From contig JBBPEB010000028.1 in NCBI GenBank assembly GCA_039096225.1, forward strand, positions 563,501 through 627,500: a DNA stretch of 64,000 bases, in the 5' to 3' direction. How positions within the stretch are numbered: the stretch's first letter is position 1; each line of letters starts with the position of its first letter. A program made the position numbers and the translations under genes. This stretch comes from Blastocystis sp. Blastoise. Its lineage: Eukaryota > Sar > Bigyra > Opalinata > Blastocystidae. This document shows, piece by piece, positions 47,519 to 59,639 of this stretch. The notes under the pieces were generated by a model, which ran no database searches, was not told the origin of the DNA, and saw nothing but the letters and a program-made list of their open reading frames with translations.

Positions 47519-50500
47519 TATCAAATAATAATAATAATAATAATAATATTGATTCTACTATTATTCTTATGCCTACTGAATCCTCTAATGAAATAAAATC
47601 CACTATAGTAGTTCCTCCTTTACAATCTGCTCCTGAATCATCTACGTATATATATACAGAAGAATCTAAAGAGGATATGAAACCACATATATCAATATCT
47701 TCTAAAGAGGATGATAATTCTATTATGGATCAGTCTACAACAGCCAATACATGTTCCTTGTCTAGTCAAAATCATGATATAGAGAATATAAAAGTACCTA
47801 TTCTTATAGATACTACAGAGAATAAAACAGAATGCATAGATACACCTAAAGAAATGAATTGTAAGAATTCAGAACATGAAATGAATGTATTAACATCATG
47901 TAATGAAAAGAATACAGACCTAGATGATTCTAATAGAATCAAAGAAAACGATAGTATTATAATGAAGAAAGAAAATATAGAAGTTCAATTAGAAGCAACA
48001 AATGCAAGTGATATACTTGATATAGAGATCAGCAAAAAGGTTAACGAAGTCTCATTAAATGAAGAATTACTTGATAAACATAATGATATATTTCCTACGT
48101 CTTCTACTATGATTATTAAGACCACTAGTGATAATATAGATATAGAGAGTCAAATTGATTCAAATAATATGTCTATAGAATCTCTACCTAAGATATCTCT
48201 TGATAATAATGTCAATAATAATACTATAGAGAATACTATATGTACATATGAGTGTAAAACAGATATAAAAGATACAAATAATAATATAGATCATAATAAT
48301 AATACAAATAGTACTAAGATTTTAAATCACTCAAATGAGAATATTCATGATACTTATAATCATATACATAATAATCATATAGATATTTCTAATAATATTC
48401 CTCTATCTAATACTCCTTCTACTAATAATTCTGGTATTATAAATAATACAAATATAACTAGTATATCTTCTTCTTCTTCTTCTTCTCTACACCCAATCTC
48501 TTCTTTCTTTGAGTCAATTCAAAAGCCTCTGAGTGATCATAATTCTTCTTCTGTTTCTATATATGACTCCAATAATTTTTCTTCTGTTTCTATATATGAC
48601 TCCAATAATTCTTCTTCTGTTTCTATATATGACTCCAATAATTCTTCTTTAATAACAAATTCAAGTGACTCTTCGCCTTTTATAAATGATACAAATAATT
48701 CTTCTTCTATATCTCTATATACCAAAGAGAAAAAGACTACTTCTCCTCCTTCTATGAATAAGATGGAGAATATAATCGATAATAATGACATCAACCAAAC
48801 AATGGATGGTATTCTCTTGTTAATATCAAAGAATAATGATATGTATTACTCTGAATGTATTCATAAATCAATATCGAAAGCAATAAGTGCATCAAATGAT
48901 ATGAGTAATAGTAATTCTTCTATGAATAATAATAAAGATAATATCATACAATCAAATAAGAAAATAGAATGTATACCTATTCCTAATGATATGAATACTA
49001 TAACAGCTACTAATAATATACATATAAACAATATTCCTTCAGTGATAGATCAAGTTCAGCAACAATTATTATCAAATAATGATACTGCCACAGATATGAA
49101 AACACCTATATATACTGAGTTATCTAATGATTCTTATAAACAGGAAGAGAGAAAGGGTATTGATAATGATAAGAATAAAGATTCGTCAAAAGATGAGATT
49201 AATATAATACAGAATAACAATGAAGAATCATCTGTATATATTAATAGTGAAGATTCAAGAGAAGACAAAAGTATATCTCCTGATCAACGACGATCATTAA
49301 ATAATAGTATAAATCAAGAAGAAAAAGAGATAGAAAGAGATAGAATCGAGAATAATCAAGCTCATTGTGAATATGTTCCAAAAGATAAAGACATAAAAGA
49401 AATGCTTACAGAGAATAATAAATACAAAGAAAATAATGTGAATGAAGAATGTATTGTTGAAAATATAGATATGGATAATAAGAAGGAAATTAGAGTGATA
49501 GAAGATGATTGTAATATAAAGGAATCTTTTTCAGTATCTAATAATAGTATTGATAATAATAATAATGATAATAATAATAATATTGATAATGATAATATTG
49601 ATATTATTGATGATACTTCTACTACTACTAATAATAATAATAATATTAATATTGATAATGATAATATTGATATTATTGATAATACTTCTACTACTACTAC
49701 TAACAATAATAATAATAATATTGATAATAATAATAATGTCCAAAACATTGAAATGAATATCAACAATAATGAGAATCAAATAATAAATAATACTATTACT
49801 AATAATATTTCTGATTTCAATTCATCTTCTATTTCTCCTCCAAATAATTCAAAGGATTCTACTGCTTCTATTTCATCTATATACGTGATTCCTTCTTCTC
49901 AGGAAGACTTACAAGGTGAATATATAGATAATGATTCAAAGATAGATCAAGAAAATCAATCAAATAATATTATTCATGATACTATAATAGATACAAGCAG
50001 AGAGAATGGAAATACTACTTTAAATAAGAATAATATCGATGAAACTAATGAAACCACTGAAAAAGATCAAGTCATCAATAAAACTATACATATATCTATC
50101 GATCAATCTCATTCAGTATCCAATGATATTCCTAATTCCCATCCTTCATCCAATCATATTACTGACGTATCACATGATATAGTATCTCCTATAAATGAGA
50201 CTTTAAATACTATTCCAATAGTAGTTACTCCTTCTAAACTTTCTTCTCCATCTTCTCCTAAAAATACTTCTTCTTCTCCTGTTTGTTCTTCTTCTTCTAA
50301 AATTGCTTCTTCTTCTCCTGTTTTTACTCCTTCTATTTCATCATTACAATCAACTAATACACTTATATCATCATCTTTGATTCCTTCTCCATCTTTATCA
50401 ATAGATATAAATAATAATAAACTAGTTAATAAAAATGAGCAAGCAAATATTAGCACGTTAGCAGCTAAAGAACAAGATAATATACATCTTTCTCTTCATG

Positions 50501-51356
50501 ATAATAATCAAACTCAAATAGTATCTCCATCTATTCTAGACATACCTATAAATAGCAATAGTATATCAACTTCAATATCTTCTACAAAAACAGTCACTTT
50601 TTCAAATCCGATATCCTTAAAGAATACTATTCCTGTATCAGCCAATCAAATAGAGATCTCACCTTCTCCTGTTCCACCTCCTCTAAATTATTTTGTAAAA
50701 GAAGTTTCAACGAAGCTAAAACATGTGCCTGTATTAACTGAAAATAAACTGAAAATCGATTCAGATCAGAAATTGAATGATATTCTAGAGAAACGATCTA
50801 TATATACATATGAAGGAAATAAGAAGAAGAAAGAAGAAGAAATGGCGAAAAAGATACAAAAGGAGATTTATGAGGTTATAGAAACAAGTAATCCTCATCA
50901 GGAATATATGAGTAACCGCGGGGATGACGAAGATGAATATATGCATAGTGATTGTTCTCCTTCAACTCATGAAATTATGCCTATAAATAAACAGTATACG
51001 AAGAATAATAAAGAGAACATGAATAATACACAGTATAAACAGCCAAGACAATACTCGGTGAAACGTCAATATTCCCACGGGGATGATGAATATTTCTCAA
51101 AGCGAAAAGATGAACATTGGTGGAGAATTGAAAATTCTGTTCCGAAGAGAGACATATGTATATATTTAAGTATTCACTCTATTAATAAATATATGTATAT
51201 ATATAGTACCAACAACTTGTTCAATAACTCAATTGGAATCAAAGTCTGTTTCTATAAGTGGGAATACTGTTCCTCTAGTATCCAATAAGAATGAAACATT
51301 GTACGGAAATATCAATAAATTAGTTTTTAAGTATATTCCCAATCGTGGTGCAGCTG

Positions 51357-51454
<98 letters not shown>

Positions 51455-51978
51455 ATAAGATTCGATTACTAATATCTTATGCGAATCGATATACTGATAA
51501 AATGATTCATCAAGAAACACTCTCTGTTAATGGTATATATATATTAGTTAAACTATATATATATATAGAGTTTCGAATGCTATTAAAACGAAATAGTATT
51601 GTTCAAGGTATATATATGCATAGAATTATTATATCAATAAAAATTTATATATATATATAGATCCTGTTCCTCTCTTAGTATATTCATTATATAAATAAAT
51701 AATATATATAATAGCAAATATTATTCTATATATAAATAATATGTTAAATGATGTTCTATATAAATAATATGAACAATAAGCAAATATTATTCTATATGTA
51801 AATAATATATGTAAATGATATTCTATATATAGGAGATATATACTAATGATGGGTCAATGATAATATTACTTCATGATGATCCGATATTCCACTTTATAAG
51901 TAATTATATCGGTTTATATATATATAAAACAATAAAACAATTTACTGAATTAGAAAACCTTAATGCCACTTGTAACTT

Positions 51979-52013
<35 letters not shown>

Positions 52014-52470
52014 ATTATATAATTATATATGTATATGTATAGATTCAACATGAAATATGGTGGTTAAAAAGATGTCAAGAATCTACTGTATATATATATA
52101 TAAGTTTATATATTTTATTATTATATATAGAATTCAGATTTAGCTCGTTCCAAAGTATATATAAGAATATATATATAAATATATATGTATATAGCTAGAG
52201 AAGAAATTTATTGATAATATATTGTTTAAAGTTCTAGAGGGATTATCAATTCAATTGGAGGATCATGATTTTTTTATTGATAATCAGTTGACAAATATGG
52301 ATATACATATCTTTTCAATATTGGATCAAATTGTGGATATTTCAAGTTTTATTCTCTCCTGTTTTACGAACTTAGAAAGTATATATATATATAATAAACT
52401 TTTTATTTATATAGAGTTTTGGACACGTTTTTCGCATATGAAATTCATTACAGAATGCGAGCGATATTAA
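46577..52470 (+). CDS. Giant Asn/Ser-rich disordered protein with C-terminal glutathione S-transferase fold
   Basis: Short 5' exons (MSISLILDVILNNNMSDKNV, KSSNVGDDVNSF, LKTDQMNTDNS) lead to one exon of over 4 kb (about 47114-51155). It codes Asn, Ser, Thr, Asp-rich disorder with poly-Asn runs and tandem repeats. A charged helical segment follows (KKKKEEEMAKKIQKEIYEVI). The 3' exons form a GST-like domain: KLVFKYIPNRGAADKIRLLI (thioredoxin-fold start, with Tyr at the catalytic position of Tyr-type GSTs), DPVPLLEIYTNDGSMIIL, LHDDPIFHFISNYIGLY. A helical C-terminal half follows: IQHEIWWLKRCQEST, LEKKFIDNILFKVLEGLSIQ, FFIDNQLTNMDIHIFSIL, ending ITECERY. The usual Gln-Ser glutathione-binding pair reads Leu-His-Asp-Asp here, so catalysis is doubtful. 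For the join at 51677, using the GTATAT donor after PVPLL keeps the domain whole. About 1,550 residues. Confidence 0.75.
48538..48655. repeat. Coding tandem repeat, 33-nt unit
   Basis: Three near-identical copies coding SSVSIYDSNN plus F or S in the giant Asn/Ser-rich gene. A second, longer duplication (about 63 nt, core IDNDNIDIID) lies at 49565-49700. Confidence 0.9.
51360..51453. repeat. (TA)n microsatellite filling an intron
   Basis: About 46 TA units between the exon ending GAA (Gly-Ala-Ala) and the exon starting DKIRLL. This splits the first strand and helix of the GST-like domain. Confidence 0.9.
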
Positions 52471-52615
52471 ACATATAATAATAATCAAAAATATACTTTT
52501 TTTAGCTTTGATTTTATATTGCTTTTTATTAAAAATTATAATATAAAAAAGTTGGAGTTCATTATTTAAAAATAAATAAACAAAATAATCAGTATATATA
52601 AAAGACAAATAATAA

Positions 52616-53644
52616 TTATAGTTGTTTAAGTGCATCTGTATTTACAGCTACTATCCATAAGAATGGACTTGGTGTTTGTATTTCTACTATCTCTTCTATG
52701 ACTTCATTAGAAGTACTTATTAAACCACCATAATGCATATTAAAATCAGTCAAATCCCATTTCAATCCTTTTGTAGTTAAATGTTGAATAGGTTCAGCTA
52801 TAATTAAATGAAGAATCATAATTATACGGAATAATGATATTAAGGTAATATTAATATAATAACAATAAATAATAATTAATAGAATAAAAACTATAAATAA
52901 TAAAAATTATAATAATAATAATAACATAATAACAATAAATAATAAAAATTTTAATAATAAAAACTATAATAACAACATACAAAAAGGAACAATTCCACAA
53001 AAATGTCCTTCAATATTCTTATTAATATGTATTTTATAATTCCCGCCTAAAAGTACCTCCAAATAAGTTTGTTCTCCTTGTAAAATAATACTATTAAATA
53101 ATGACTGATGTGAATAAACAGAATTAATAACATTAAATGCATGATCCATTCGACCACCTAAATCACCCAACACAACAGCAGATATCTATAGATAAACACT
53201 CTAATAAATCATAAGACTATTTTGAATAAAACCAAAAAAATAAAAAATAATATATTGAAAAATAATCATATAGTTAATTATAAATACATTTGAAGAATTT
53301 GTTCCTTCATGAGAATAAATATATTCAAAACACTTATCAGTATCTGTGTTATCTTGATTAGGATCATGAAAAACATCAACTCCTATATTTTTATAATATT
53401 CTAACACATCAGGACGAGCTGAATCAAAATCACCAACGACAGCATCAGGAATATAAGTCTCTCTCATAGATGAATCAAAGAGTCTATTGGATCCTCCATC
53501 AGCTAGAATATGTTTCTTACAAATAGACCAGAAAAATTTGAATAGAGTGCTATTGAATGATGTGTTTAGAACAATCAAATAATATTCTTCGTCATCAGAG
53601 ATTTCTGGATGATAGAATTTATGGATAATATCCGTGAATTCCAT
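52616..53644 (-). CDS. Thiamine pyrophosphokinase
   Basis: Three exons: 53644-53288, 53185-52981, 52797-52616; about 247 residues, the usual size. The ATG at 53644 (MEFTDIIHKFYHPE) was preferred to an earlier one at 53812 because the family has no such extension. Catalytic-domain motifs are complete: HILADGGSNRLFD, DAVVGDFDS, DPNQDNTDTDKCFEYI, VVLGDLGGRMDHAFNVI. The C-terminal beta-sandwich that binds thiamine follows: LTTKGLKWDLTD, GGLISTSNEV, FLWIVAVN. It transfers pyrophosphate from ATP to thiamine, giving thiamine diphosphate and AMP, in the cytosol. Its start faces the phosphatase gene at 53924, so the two may share a 280-nt promoter region. Confidence 0.95.
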
Positions 53645-53923
53645 TCTTGAAAACAACAAATATATTATATATTCAAAGAAAAAATAGAAATGATATTCAG
53701 TAACGAAATCATTTCTATTTTTGATTTCTTTTTGCTTTTGATTTTGTTCGAAAAATCTTCTTTTATTTTCGTGAATATAAGTAGGAGAAACGTTCAAATT
53801 ATAGAATAACATGAATTTTCATTTTGCTTGGAAATATTTCTTAACAAGATTTCCTAAAAGTAAAACAAGTTATTTATATACATTATCGGGGTTTATAAGG
53901 TATAATAACAAAATTTATTCATA
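53645..53923. promoter_or_regulatory. Short divergent promoter region
   Basis: The 279 nt between the starts of the thiamine pyrophosphokinase (minus) and phosphatidylglycerophosphatase (plus) genes must hold both promoters. No specific element is recognised. Confidence 0.35.
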
Positions 53924-54717
53924 ATGGTTCAAAGTTGGAATTCATCAGGGATATCTGCGTTCTTCAAGGTTTTTACGACATTAAAAAGTAAGCAGAATTT
54001 GTTGCCTCATATGTCTTACAAAACAATTGTTGAAATTCCATTTGAAAAGCTGAAAGAAAATGGGATTGAATTAGTCGTATTTGATAAAGATAATACATTA
54101 ACTGCTCCATATAAAAATGAGTATTTTACGGATGAAGTCAAAAAAACAGTGGAGAAATGTCAATCATTATTTGGCTATTCAAATGTTATTATGCTTTCTA
54201 ACTCTTTAGGTATGTTTATAGAATTTAACAATTGCTATTCTATATGAATAGGAGCTGAAGGGGAGATTAAAGTAGATAAAAAAGTAGATTCAAATCTGAA
54301 TATATATATATTTATTCACAAACATAAAAAACCAGAAGGATTCAAAGAACTCAGTGAAATCTATAATATTCCTTACAGAAATATGATAGTTGTTGGAGAT
54401 CGTTATTTAACAGATATATATGGAGGAAATGAATATGGTATATATATATATATATATATATTCTTTTGTTTTTATAATTTTATTGTTATATATATATATA
54501 TATATAATAGGAATGATGACATGTCACGTGGACCCATTTACAGAAGAAGGAGATAATACTATGGCCAAACATGTATATATATATATATTCATTAAAATAA
54601 TTGATATATATATATATATATTTATAGGCAAGACGATTAGAGAATCAATTAGTTGAGAAATATAAAAAGCAGAATATTCAAGCTCCTTCTCATCCTCTTT
54701 TTTCAAAATTAGATTAA
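53924..54717 (+). CDS. Mitochondrial phosphatidylglycerophosphatase, HAD family (GEP4/YqeG type)
   Basis: Four exons starting at 53924 (first exon to 54209) code about 206 residues. HAD motif I is VVFDKDNTLTAPY. Motif II is VIMLSNSLG with its Ser. The conserved Lys region is HKHKKPEGF. Motif IV is VVGDRYLTDIYGG. The sequence LPHMSYKTIVEIPFEKLKE before motif I is typical of the GEP4 family, which dephosphorylates phosphatidylglycerophosphate to phosphatidylglycerol on the way to cardiolipin at the inner mitochondrial membrane. Length fits the family. The protein ends HPLFSKLD and stops with TAA at 54715-54717. Later introns are nearly pure (TA)n. Confidence 0.92.
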
Positions 54718-54953
54718 CATATAAAACTAAAGTTTCAACACTTATATATAGCATTCTTGTAATATATATTATTTGATGTATATATGCAAATTCAATATTA
54801 TTATTAAAATATTATTTTTTTTAATATTGTTGTTTTTTTAATTAAAGAGAAATACTACTCTTTTAATAGAAATACATAACAAGAATTATAAAATTTATGA
54901 AGAAAATAAACTATAGAAATAAAAAGCCTTTATTAAATATATATATAAATTAA

Positions 54954-55673
54954 TTAATTTTTATTTTTCGTACACCATAATTTGCATGCAGCGACACAAT
55001 TGATAGCTAATAATATAGTTACAATAATAAATCCAATTGCAGATCCAAAACAATAGGTTTCACAAAAAGAAAAGAGCATTTGTCGGCAATCTTGACCAAC
55101 ACGCTCTTCAATACAACTAGAGCCAGTTTTACCAATTTTACCATAACCACAACATTTTAATTGGTTTTGAATATCGACCCATTCATTCTTGTATTCTTCT
55201 ATATATACAGATGCTTGCTTATCTATAGTTTCTATAAACTCATATGTATCATCATCCTATAGATAATTTATATTTTTATAAATATATATATATATGAAAA
55301 CATAAATACATATAACAATACAAATCAATATAGGAAATAAATAGAATATCTAAATATATACACTTGACATCATATAATAAATGATAATTAATCCGACAGT
55401 AACGGCAACACAGCAAACAAGAAGAATAGTGACAACAATAGAATATACCCAGAGCCAACACCCTTCAAAAGAAGCACAAATTCCTAATAATGCGAAGATA
55501 CCTGTAACCACAGATAAAATGATTATTGTCATCAAATAAGGAGTTAAAGAATCAGCAAATGGTAAACTATTGCCGGCATACATATATATAGATATTCCAA
55601 GAACGACAATAGAAAGAACAAGAAGAATAACGTTGACAATCTGAAGACATTTCTTTGCAGTTTTATCTCCCAT
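54954..55673 (-). CDS. Tetraspanin
   Basis: Two exons, 55673-55362 and 55256-54954, give about 204 residues. Four transmembrane helices are seen: VNVILLVLSIVVLGISIYMY, a second at YLMTIIILSVVTGIFALLGI, a third at VYSIVVTILLVCCVAVTVGL and a last at FGSAIGFIIVTILLAINC. The large loop carries the hallmark KCCGYGK, then SSC, QDC and SFCETYC, enough cysteines for the usual disulfides. The loop is short (about 70 residues). The protein ends KLWCTKNKN. Tetraspanins organise membrane microdomains; they are common in animals and amoebozoans. It is convergent with the phosphatidylglycerophosphatase gene, separated by about 240 nt. Confidence 0.93.
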
Positions 55674-56385
55674 GTTGTTTTTATTTTTGTTATAAATGTA
55701 GAATTATATATGATATTTATATACTTATTATTGAGTTAAAATAGAAAGAAATAAAATATGAAAAGGGAAAACGAAGAATGACGTATTTTTTTATTTGCAG
55801 TTGATAATTCAATGACAAACGAAGAATTTTTGATAAATCATTATTATGATATATAGTATATGAATAAAATGAATCAATGTTCACAATGAATAATAGACAC
55901 AAATAAGCAACGATTTTCAAGAGAAATGGAAATGATTCACTTGATATGTTACTAATTTCAATATTTTCATATTTCACACGGCATTTCATATTTGTTCTAT
56001 AACAACTTTTAATGTTTCATCATAGAATTATTTTTATTCATACTGGAATGGTGTTCAAAAAGATATTTCACAGATTAAAAAACATTCGTCTAGTGAATAC
56101 TATATATAATTAAACTTAAATACTAATTTTAGTAAACAGGAACACATCACAAATAAGCATTTTTGTTAACAACGGAAGATAATAAAAATTATATCTATTC
56201 TCTTTGATCGACTATAGTTACAACTACTAAGATTTTATAAAAACAATGCTAATATATACAATCATCAAACAAATGACATTTTCCATTGGTTCTTAACACA
56301 TAAATATGGGACTGTTGATCTTAGTACTTTCTATTCACATGAATATAAACAAGAACACAGCTTGAAACCACATTATAAATGATAC
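55674..56385. other. Intergenic, no gene seen
   Basis: Upstream of the tetraspanin gene. A 90-codon minus-strand frame (55717-55989) has no introns, no domain and atypical codons, so it is not called as a gene. Confidence 0.5.
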
Positions 56386-56414
56386 AAAAAAAAAGAAAAA
56401 TAAAAAGCTAAAAA
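56386..56414 (-). terminator. RNA polymerase III oligo-T terminator of tRNA-Ser
   Basis: On the minus strand the tRNA 3' end (56420) is followed by T4 (56414-56411), T5 and T9 runs, typical Pol III termination signals. Confidence 0.7.
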
Positions 56415-56419
56415 GAATC

Positions 56420-56500
56420 GACAACTGCAGGATTCGAACATGCGCGGGCAAAGCCCAGTAGATTTCAAGTCTACCTCCTTAACCACTCGGACAAATTGTC
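56420..56500 (-). tRNA. tRNA-Ser(UGA)
   Basis: The 81-nt minus-strand sequence begins GACAATT and ends AGTTGTC, which pair as a 7-bp acceptor stem with one G-U. The D arm includes CCGAGTGGTTAAGG (A box). The anticodon stem-loop is GTAGA-CTTGAAA-TCTAC, giving anticodon TGA. A long variable arm (GGGCTTTGCCC) is class II as expected for serine, and the T arm carries GTTCGAATCC (B box). There is no intron. CCA is not encoded. Confidence 0.96.
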
Positions 56501-57003
56501 TATGTGAAAAAGTCTCCTAGTTATTCATATGACTGATCTTATATAAAATATTTTTTATATACACAATTATTAATAAAAACAGTCTCTATACGAAGTAAAC
56601 GATCCATTGAGATTCGTGCATTCAATACTTCACAACTTTATTGCTAATGTGTAAAAGTAAATATGTCTAATTCAAGTATTTTTATAGATATATTGTGTTC
56701 GTAGAATATTATAGTCTATAAAAAATATTTATTTATGAAATAAAACATAGAACTCAATGAGAAAATAATATATGAAACTATTTTTTCACAGAGAAAACTT
56801 GTGAAGGAGTCACAATATGAAAGTTTTGATTGGTGGTTAAAAAGTAAAATAGATTTTTTATTTCATTTTGAGATTGCGTTTTTGATTCTTGATTTATTGA
56901 CAATCCTTTTTTTTATATATAAGTTGAAAGAATGGGAAATAAGCAAACGAAAGTGCCATGTAAATAGCAATATAAGCGTTATGTATTTCATCATGTAGTA
57001 ACT
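56501..57003. other. Intergenic, cyclin Y promoter side
   Basis: Contains a 65-codon plus-strand frame (56801-56998) ending 6 nt before the cyclin ATG. It could be an upstream ORF in the cyclin mRNA or chance. Nothing else was recognised. Confidence 0.4.
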
Positions 57004-58215
57004 ATGGCTAAAAGTATAAATGGTTTGAATAATTATATCAACATGAAAGACGATGTGGAGCCTGATACATGTAAGTTGTCTACGTTATTCTCGTTTTATA
57101 AGTTTAGATCAGCCATTTTTTGTTATAAATGATTATACCACAACGATCCCTGATGAAAAAATACAGAACAAACCTATGGACAAAAGATGGTCAGATGCAG
57201 TTTCTATTACAAAAGGATCTATTGATGATTTCTCCTCTGAAGAGTTCTTATTAAGGTAAATAGTAATTATTATTGTCTATATATGATTATACTATACTTA
57301 TTTTATTTAAAAAAGCATAGATTATATATTTATATGTAGAGTGAGTATTAAATTATCTGAATTTGTTACAGAAGGTTGTAATTATTGGAAGAAGGATAAT
57401 AAAGTGACTATAGATAATGAATCCAATGATATTATTTGGTCTACGTTCCTTGTAGATGAACAGAATTTAAAAGATACAGCGTCACTGAAATTCTCCGAAG
57501 AATGCTTTATTAAATCGGATTATAGGTATGCTTATGTTGTGTTTGTTTGTTTATTATTATGTTTATTATGTTTATTATTATGTTTATTATATGTTTATGT
57601 GTTTATTATTTTGTTTATTTGTTATTATTTTGTTTATTTATTTATTATTTTGTTTATATGTTTATGTTTGTTTCTATTCCTTAAATATCTATTATTATTA
57701 TTATTATTATGTATATAGAATAAGAGTTGCTGGTAATGCACGTCCTTGTACAATGACTCAAACATATTTACAAGTATATATATATATATATAGTAATTAT
57801 CAAGAAGATTAATATTAATATTTATATATATAAAGAGAAAACCCAAAACATATAAAACTCCGTCGACTGTTGATATTTATAACTTTTTAGCGAAAATTAT
57901 TGCTTCACCAAATGTATATATATAGAAATATTTATTTTTTAAATGTATTTTTGTTTCTGTTGTTTATATATGTTTATATATATGTTTATATATATGTTTA
58001 TATCTCTATAAATCACTATATATCTCTATAAATCAATAAATATCTCTATAAATCAATAAATATCTCTATAAATCACTATATATCTATAGATGATGAAAGA
58101 GTGTATAATATTGTTTTATATCTATGTGGAGAGATTGATGCACTTAAGTCATATCAGTTTATTACCCTGTAACTGGAGATGTATTTGTCTTGGATCTATT
58201 ATTCTTGCTTCTAAA

Positions 58216-58253
<38 letters not shown>

Positions 58254-58774
58254 TTAGGAAATATTCTTCAATCTTTATATATATATAATAATATTATTAT
58301 TATTATTTATCATCAAAATAATTTTATAGTATTATATATATTGATTTCATATTTGTGACGAGTAACACAATTATATATATAGGTTTGGAATGATTGTCCT
58401 CCTTACAACACACAATTCTCTCAATTGGTTCCTCAGTTCAGTTTGGAGGGAATAAATCGATTAGAAGCTCTTTGCATTGAACATCTACAATGGAACGTTA
58501 TGATTTCTTCTTCTCTCTATGCGAAATACTATTTCGCTATTCGATCACTTGATGAACAACCTAATTTCAGAAGGAAACACAATTATATTAAGAATATAAC
58601 ACAGTTCACAAATACACGTGCTGTTCAACGTGGAAATAGCGATTGTGATGATAATGCCACAGCTGTATATATCTATAATATATATTATATTATATTTATT
58701 ATATATATCTATATATATCTATATAGGAACAGAATAAAGCCAAGAATGAAAACTTTTTTTCAATGTCTTTGTAG
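57004..58774 (+). CDS. Cyclin Y family protein
   Basis: Multi-exon, about 320 residues. It starts at 57004 (MAKSINGLNNYINMKDDVEP), with introns at 57071-57107, 57257-57340 and others. After a Ser/Asp-rich N-terminal part (VSIKLSEFVTEGCNYW), the cyclin box is coded across 57840-58560. The exons read STVDIYNFLAKIIASPN, then MMKECIILFYIYVERLMHLS, ISLLPCNWRCICLGSIILAS, KVWNDCPPYN, SLEGINRLEALCIEHLQWNV and SSLYAKYYFAIRSL. The last two blocks are the cyclin Y signature; the pattern ALxIEHLQWNV-SSLYAKYYF is close to animal CCNY. Cyclin Y partners membrane-linked CDK14/16-type kinases. A Ser/Asn-rich tail ends NFFSMSL with TAG at 58772-58774. The box frame was chosen because it preserves the ILASK-VWNDC junction. 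Confidence 0.88.
57999..58090. repeat. Tandem repeat in a cyclin Y intron
   Basis: About four copies of a roughly 22-nt unit (TATCTCTATAAATCAATAAA with variants) just before the acceptor of the cyclin-box exon. Confidence 0.85.
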
Positions 58775-59585
58775 TTAACTATATATATATAATATCCCTT
58801 TTGAATTTTCATGTTTTTCTCTTTTCTCTTTTAGTTTTATGTATATATATAATTATGAATCCAATTAACTATTATGTTTTTACTCAATTATTTCAATTAT
58901 TCTCTTCTGTCATGTAAATTAATAATCTATACACACATATATGTTTGTATTATAAATATAATTCCTATATTATTTTAGTTAGCTTGCATTTCTTTTTCTT
59001 TTGTTAGAATTTTAGTTCATAGTATTATAGTTGTTTTGTTTTGCTTTTATAAAACACAGTTTGTAACATTTATTAATAATTATTTAAATGTTCTTTTTAA
59101 ATCATTAATGATAGAAATAATACAAAATAAATTTGTTTGCCATTAATATATATAAATCTGTATGTTTTTTGGTTTACAATTATTATTGAGAACAAAGCTA
59201 GAATAATCAAACAAAATTATATTATTTATAAAGAAAACAGAAAAGATATTATTGAAAACATAAAACAATGCTTAAAAAAAAGAGAATTTACATAAGGAAT
59301 CCTTCTAAATAGAAAAAAACTGAAAAAGAAAGAAATATTATATATATTAAAGAAATTGTATTCATAGTTGAGCGCATGCATATATATACGAAAGAATTCT
59401 AAGAAGAAAAGTGAAAAATAGAAGCAAATTGTGTTTATAAAGATAGGTAGATGTGAAGATGTTATTAATGTTTCTTTTTAGGGATCTATATATATATAAT
59501 AATATACAATAAGATATGACATACATAAGGAGTAGATGGGATTTCTGACTATATATATAGGGTAATAATATATTTATAATAGGGT

Positions 59586-59628
<43 letters not shown>

Positions 59629-59639
59629 ATATATATATA
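58775..59639. other. Convergent intergenic region
   Basis: Between cyclin Y (plus) and the uncharacterised minus-strand gene. It includes (TA)n runs at 59588-59640. Short 3' exons of the minus-strand gene may extend into it. Confidence 0.35.

Noticed and set aside
48537-49779. Minus-strand frames inside the giant Asn/Ser-rich gene
   Set aside because: They are shadows of AAT and TCT codon repeats (Ile/Leu/Glu-rich reverse readings) of the plus-strand exon.
51660-51698. Stop codon after PVPLLVYSLYK as the end of the GST-fold gene
   Set aside because: Splicing at the GTATAT donor directly after PVPLL joins EIYTNDGSM and keeps a complete GST fold to 52470.
55717-55989. 90-codon minus-strand open frame next to the tetraspanin gene
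   Set aside because: It has no domain, no splice signals, and a composition like the surrounding intergenic DNA.
56801-56998. 65-codon frame with a hydrophobic segment just before the cyclin Y start
   Set aside because: It could be an upstream ORF, but nothing in the sequence supports translation as a protein gene.
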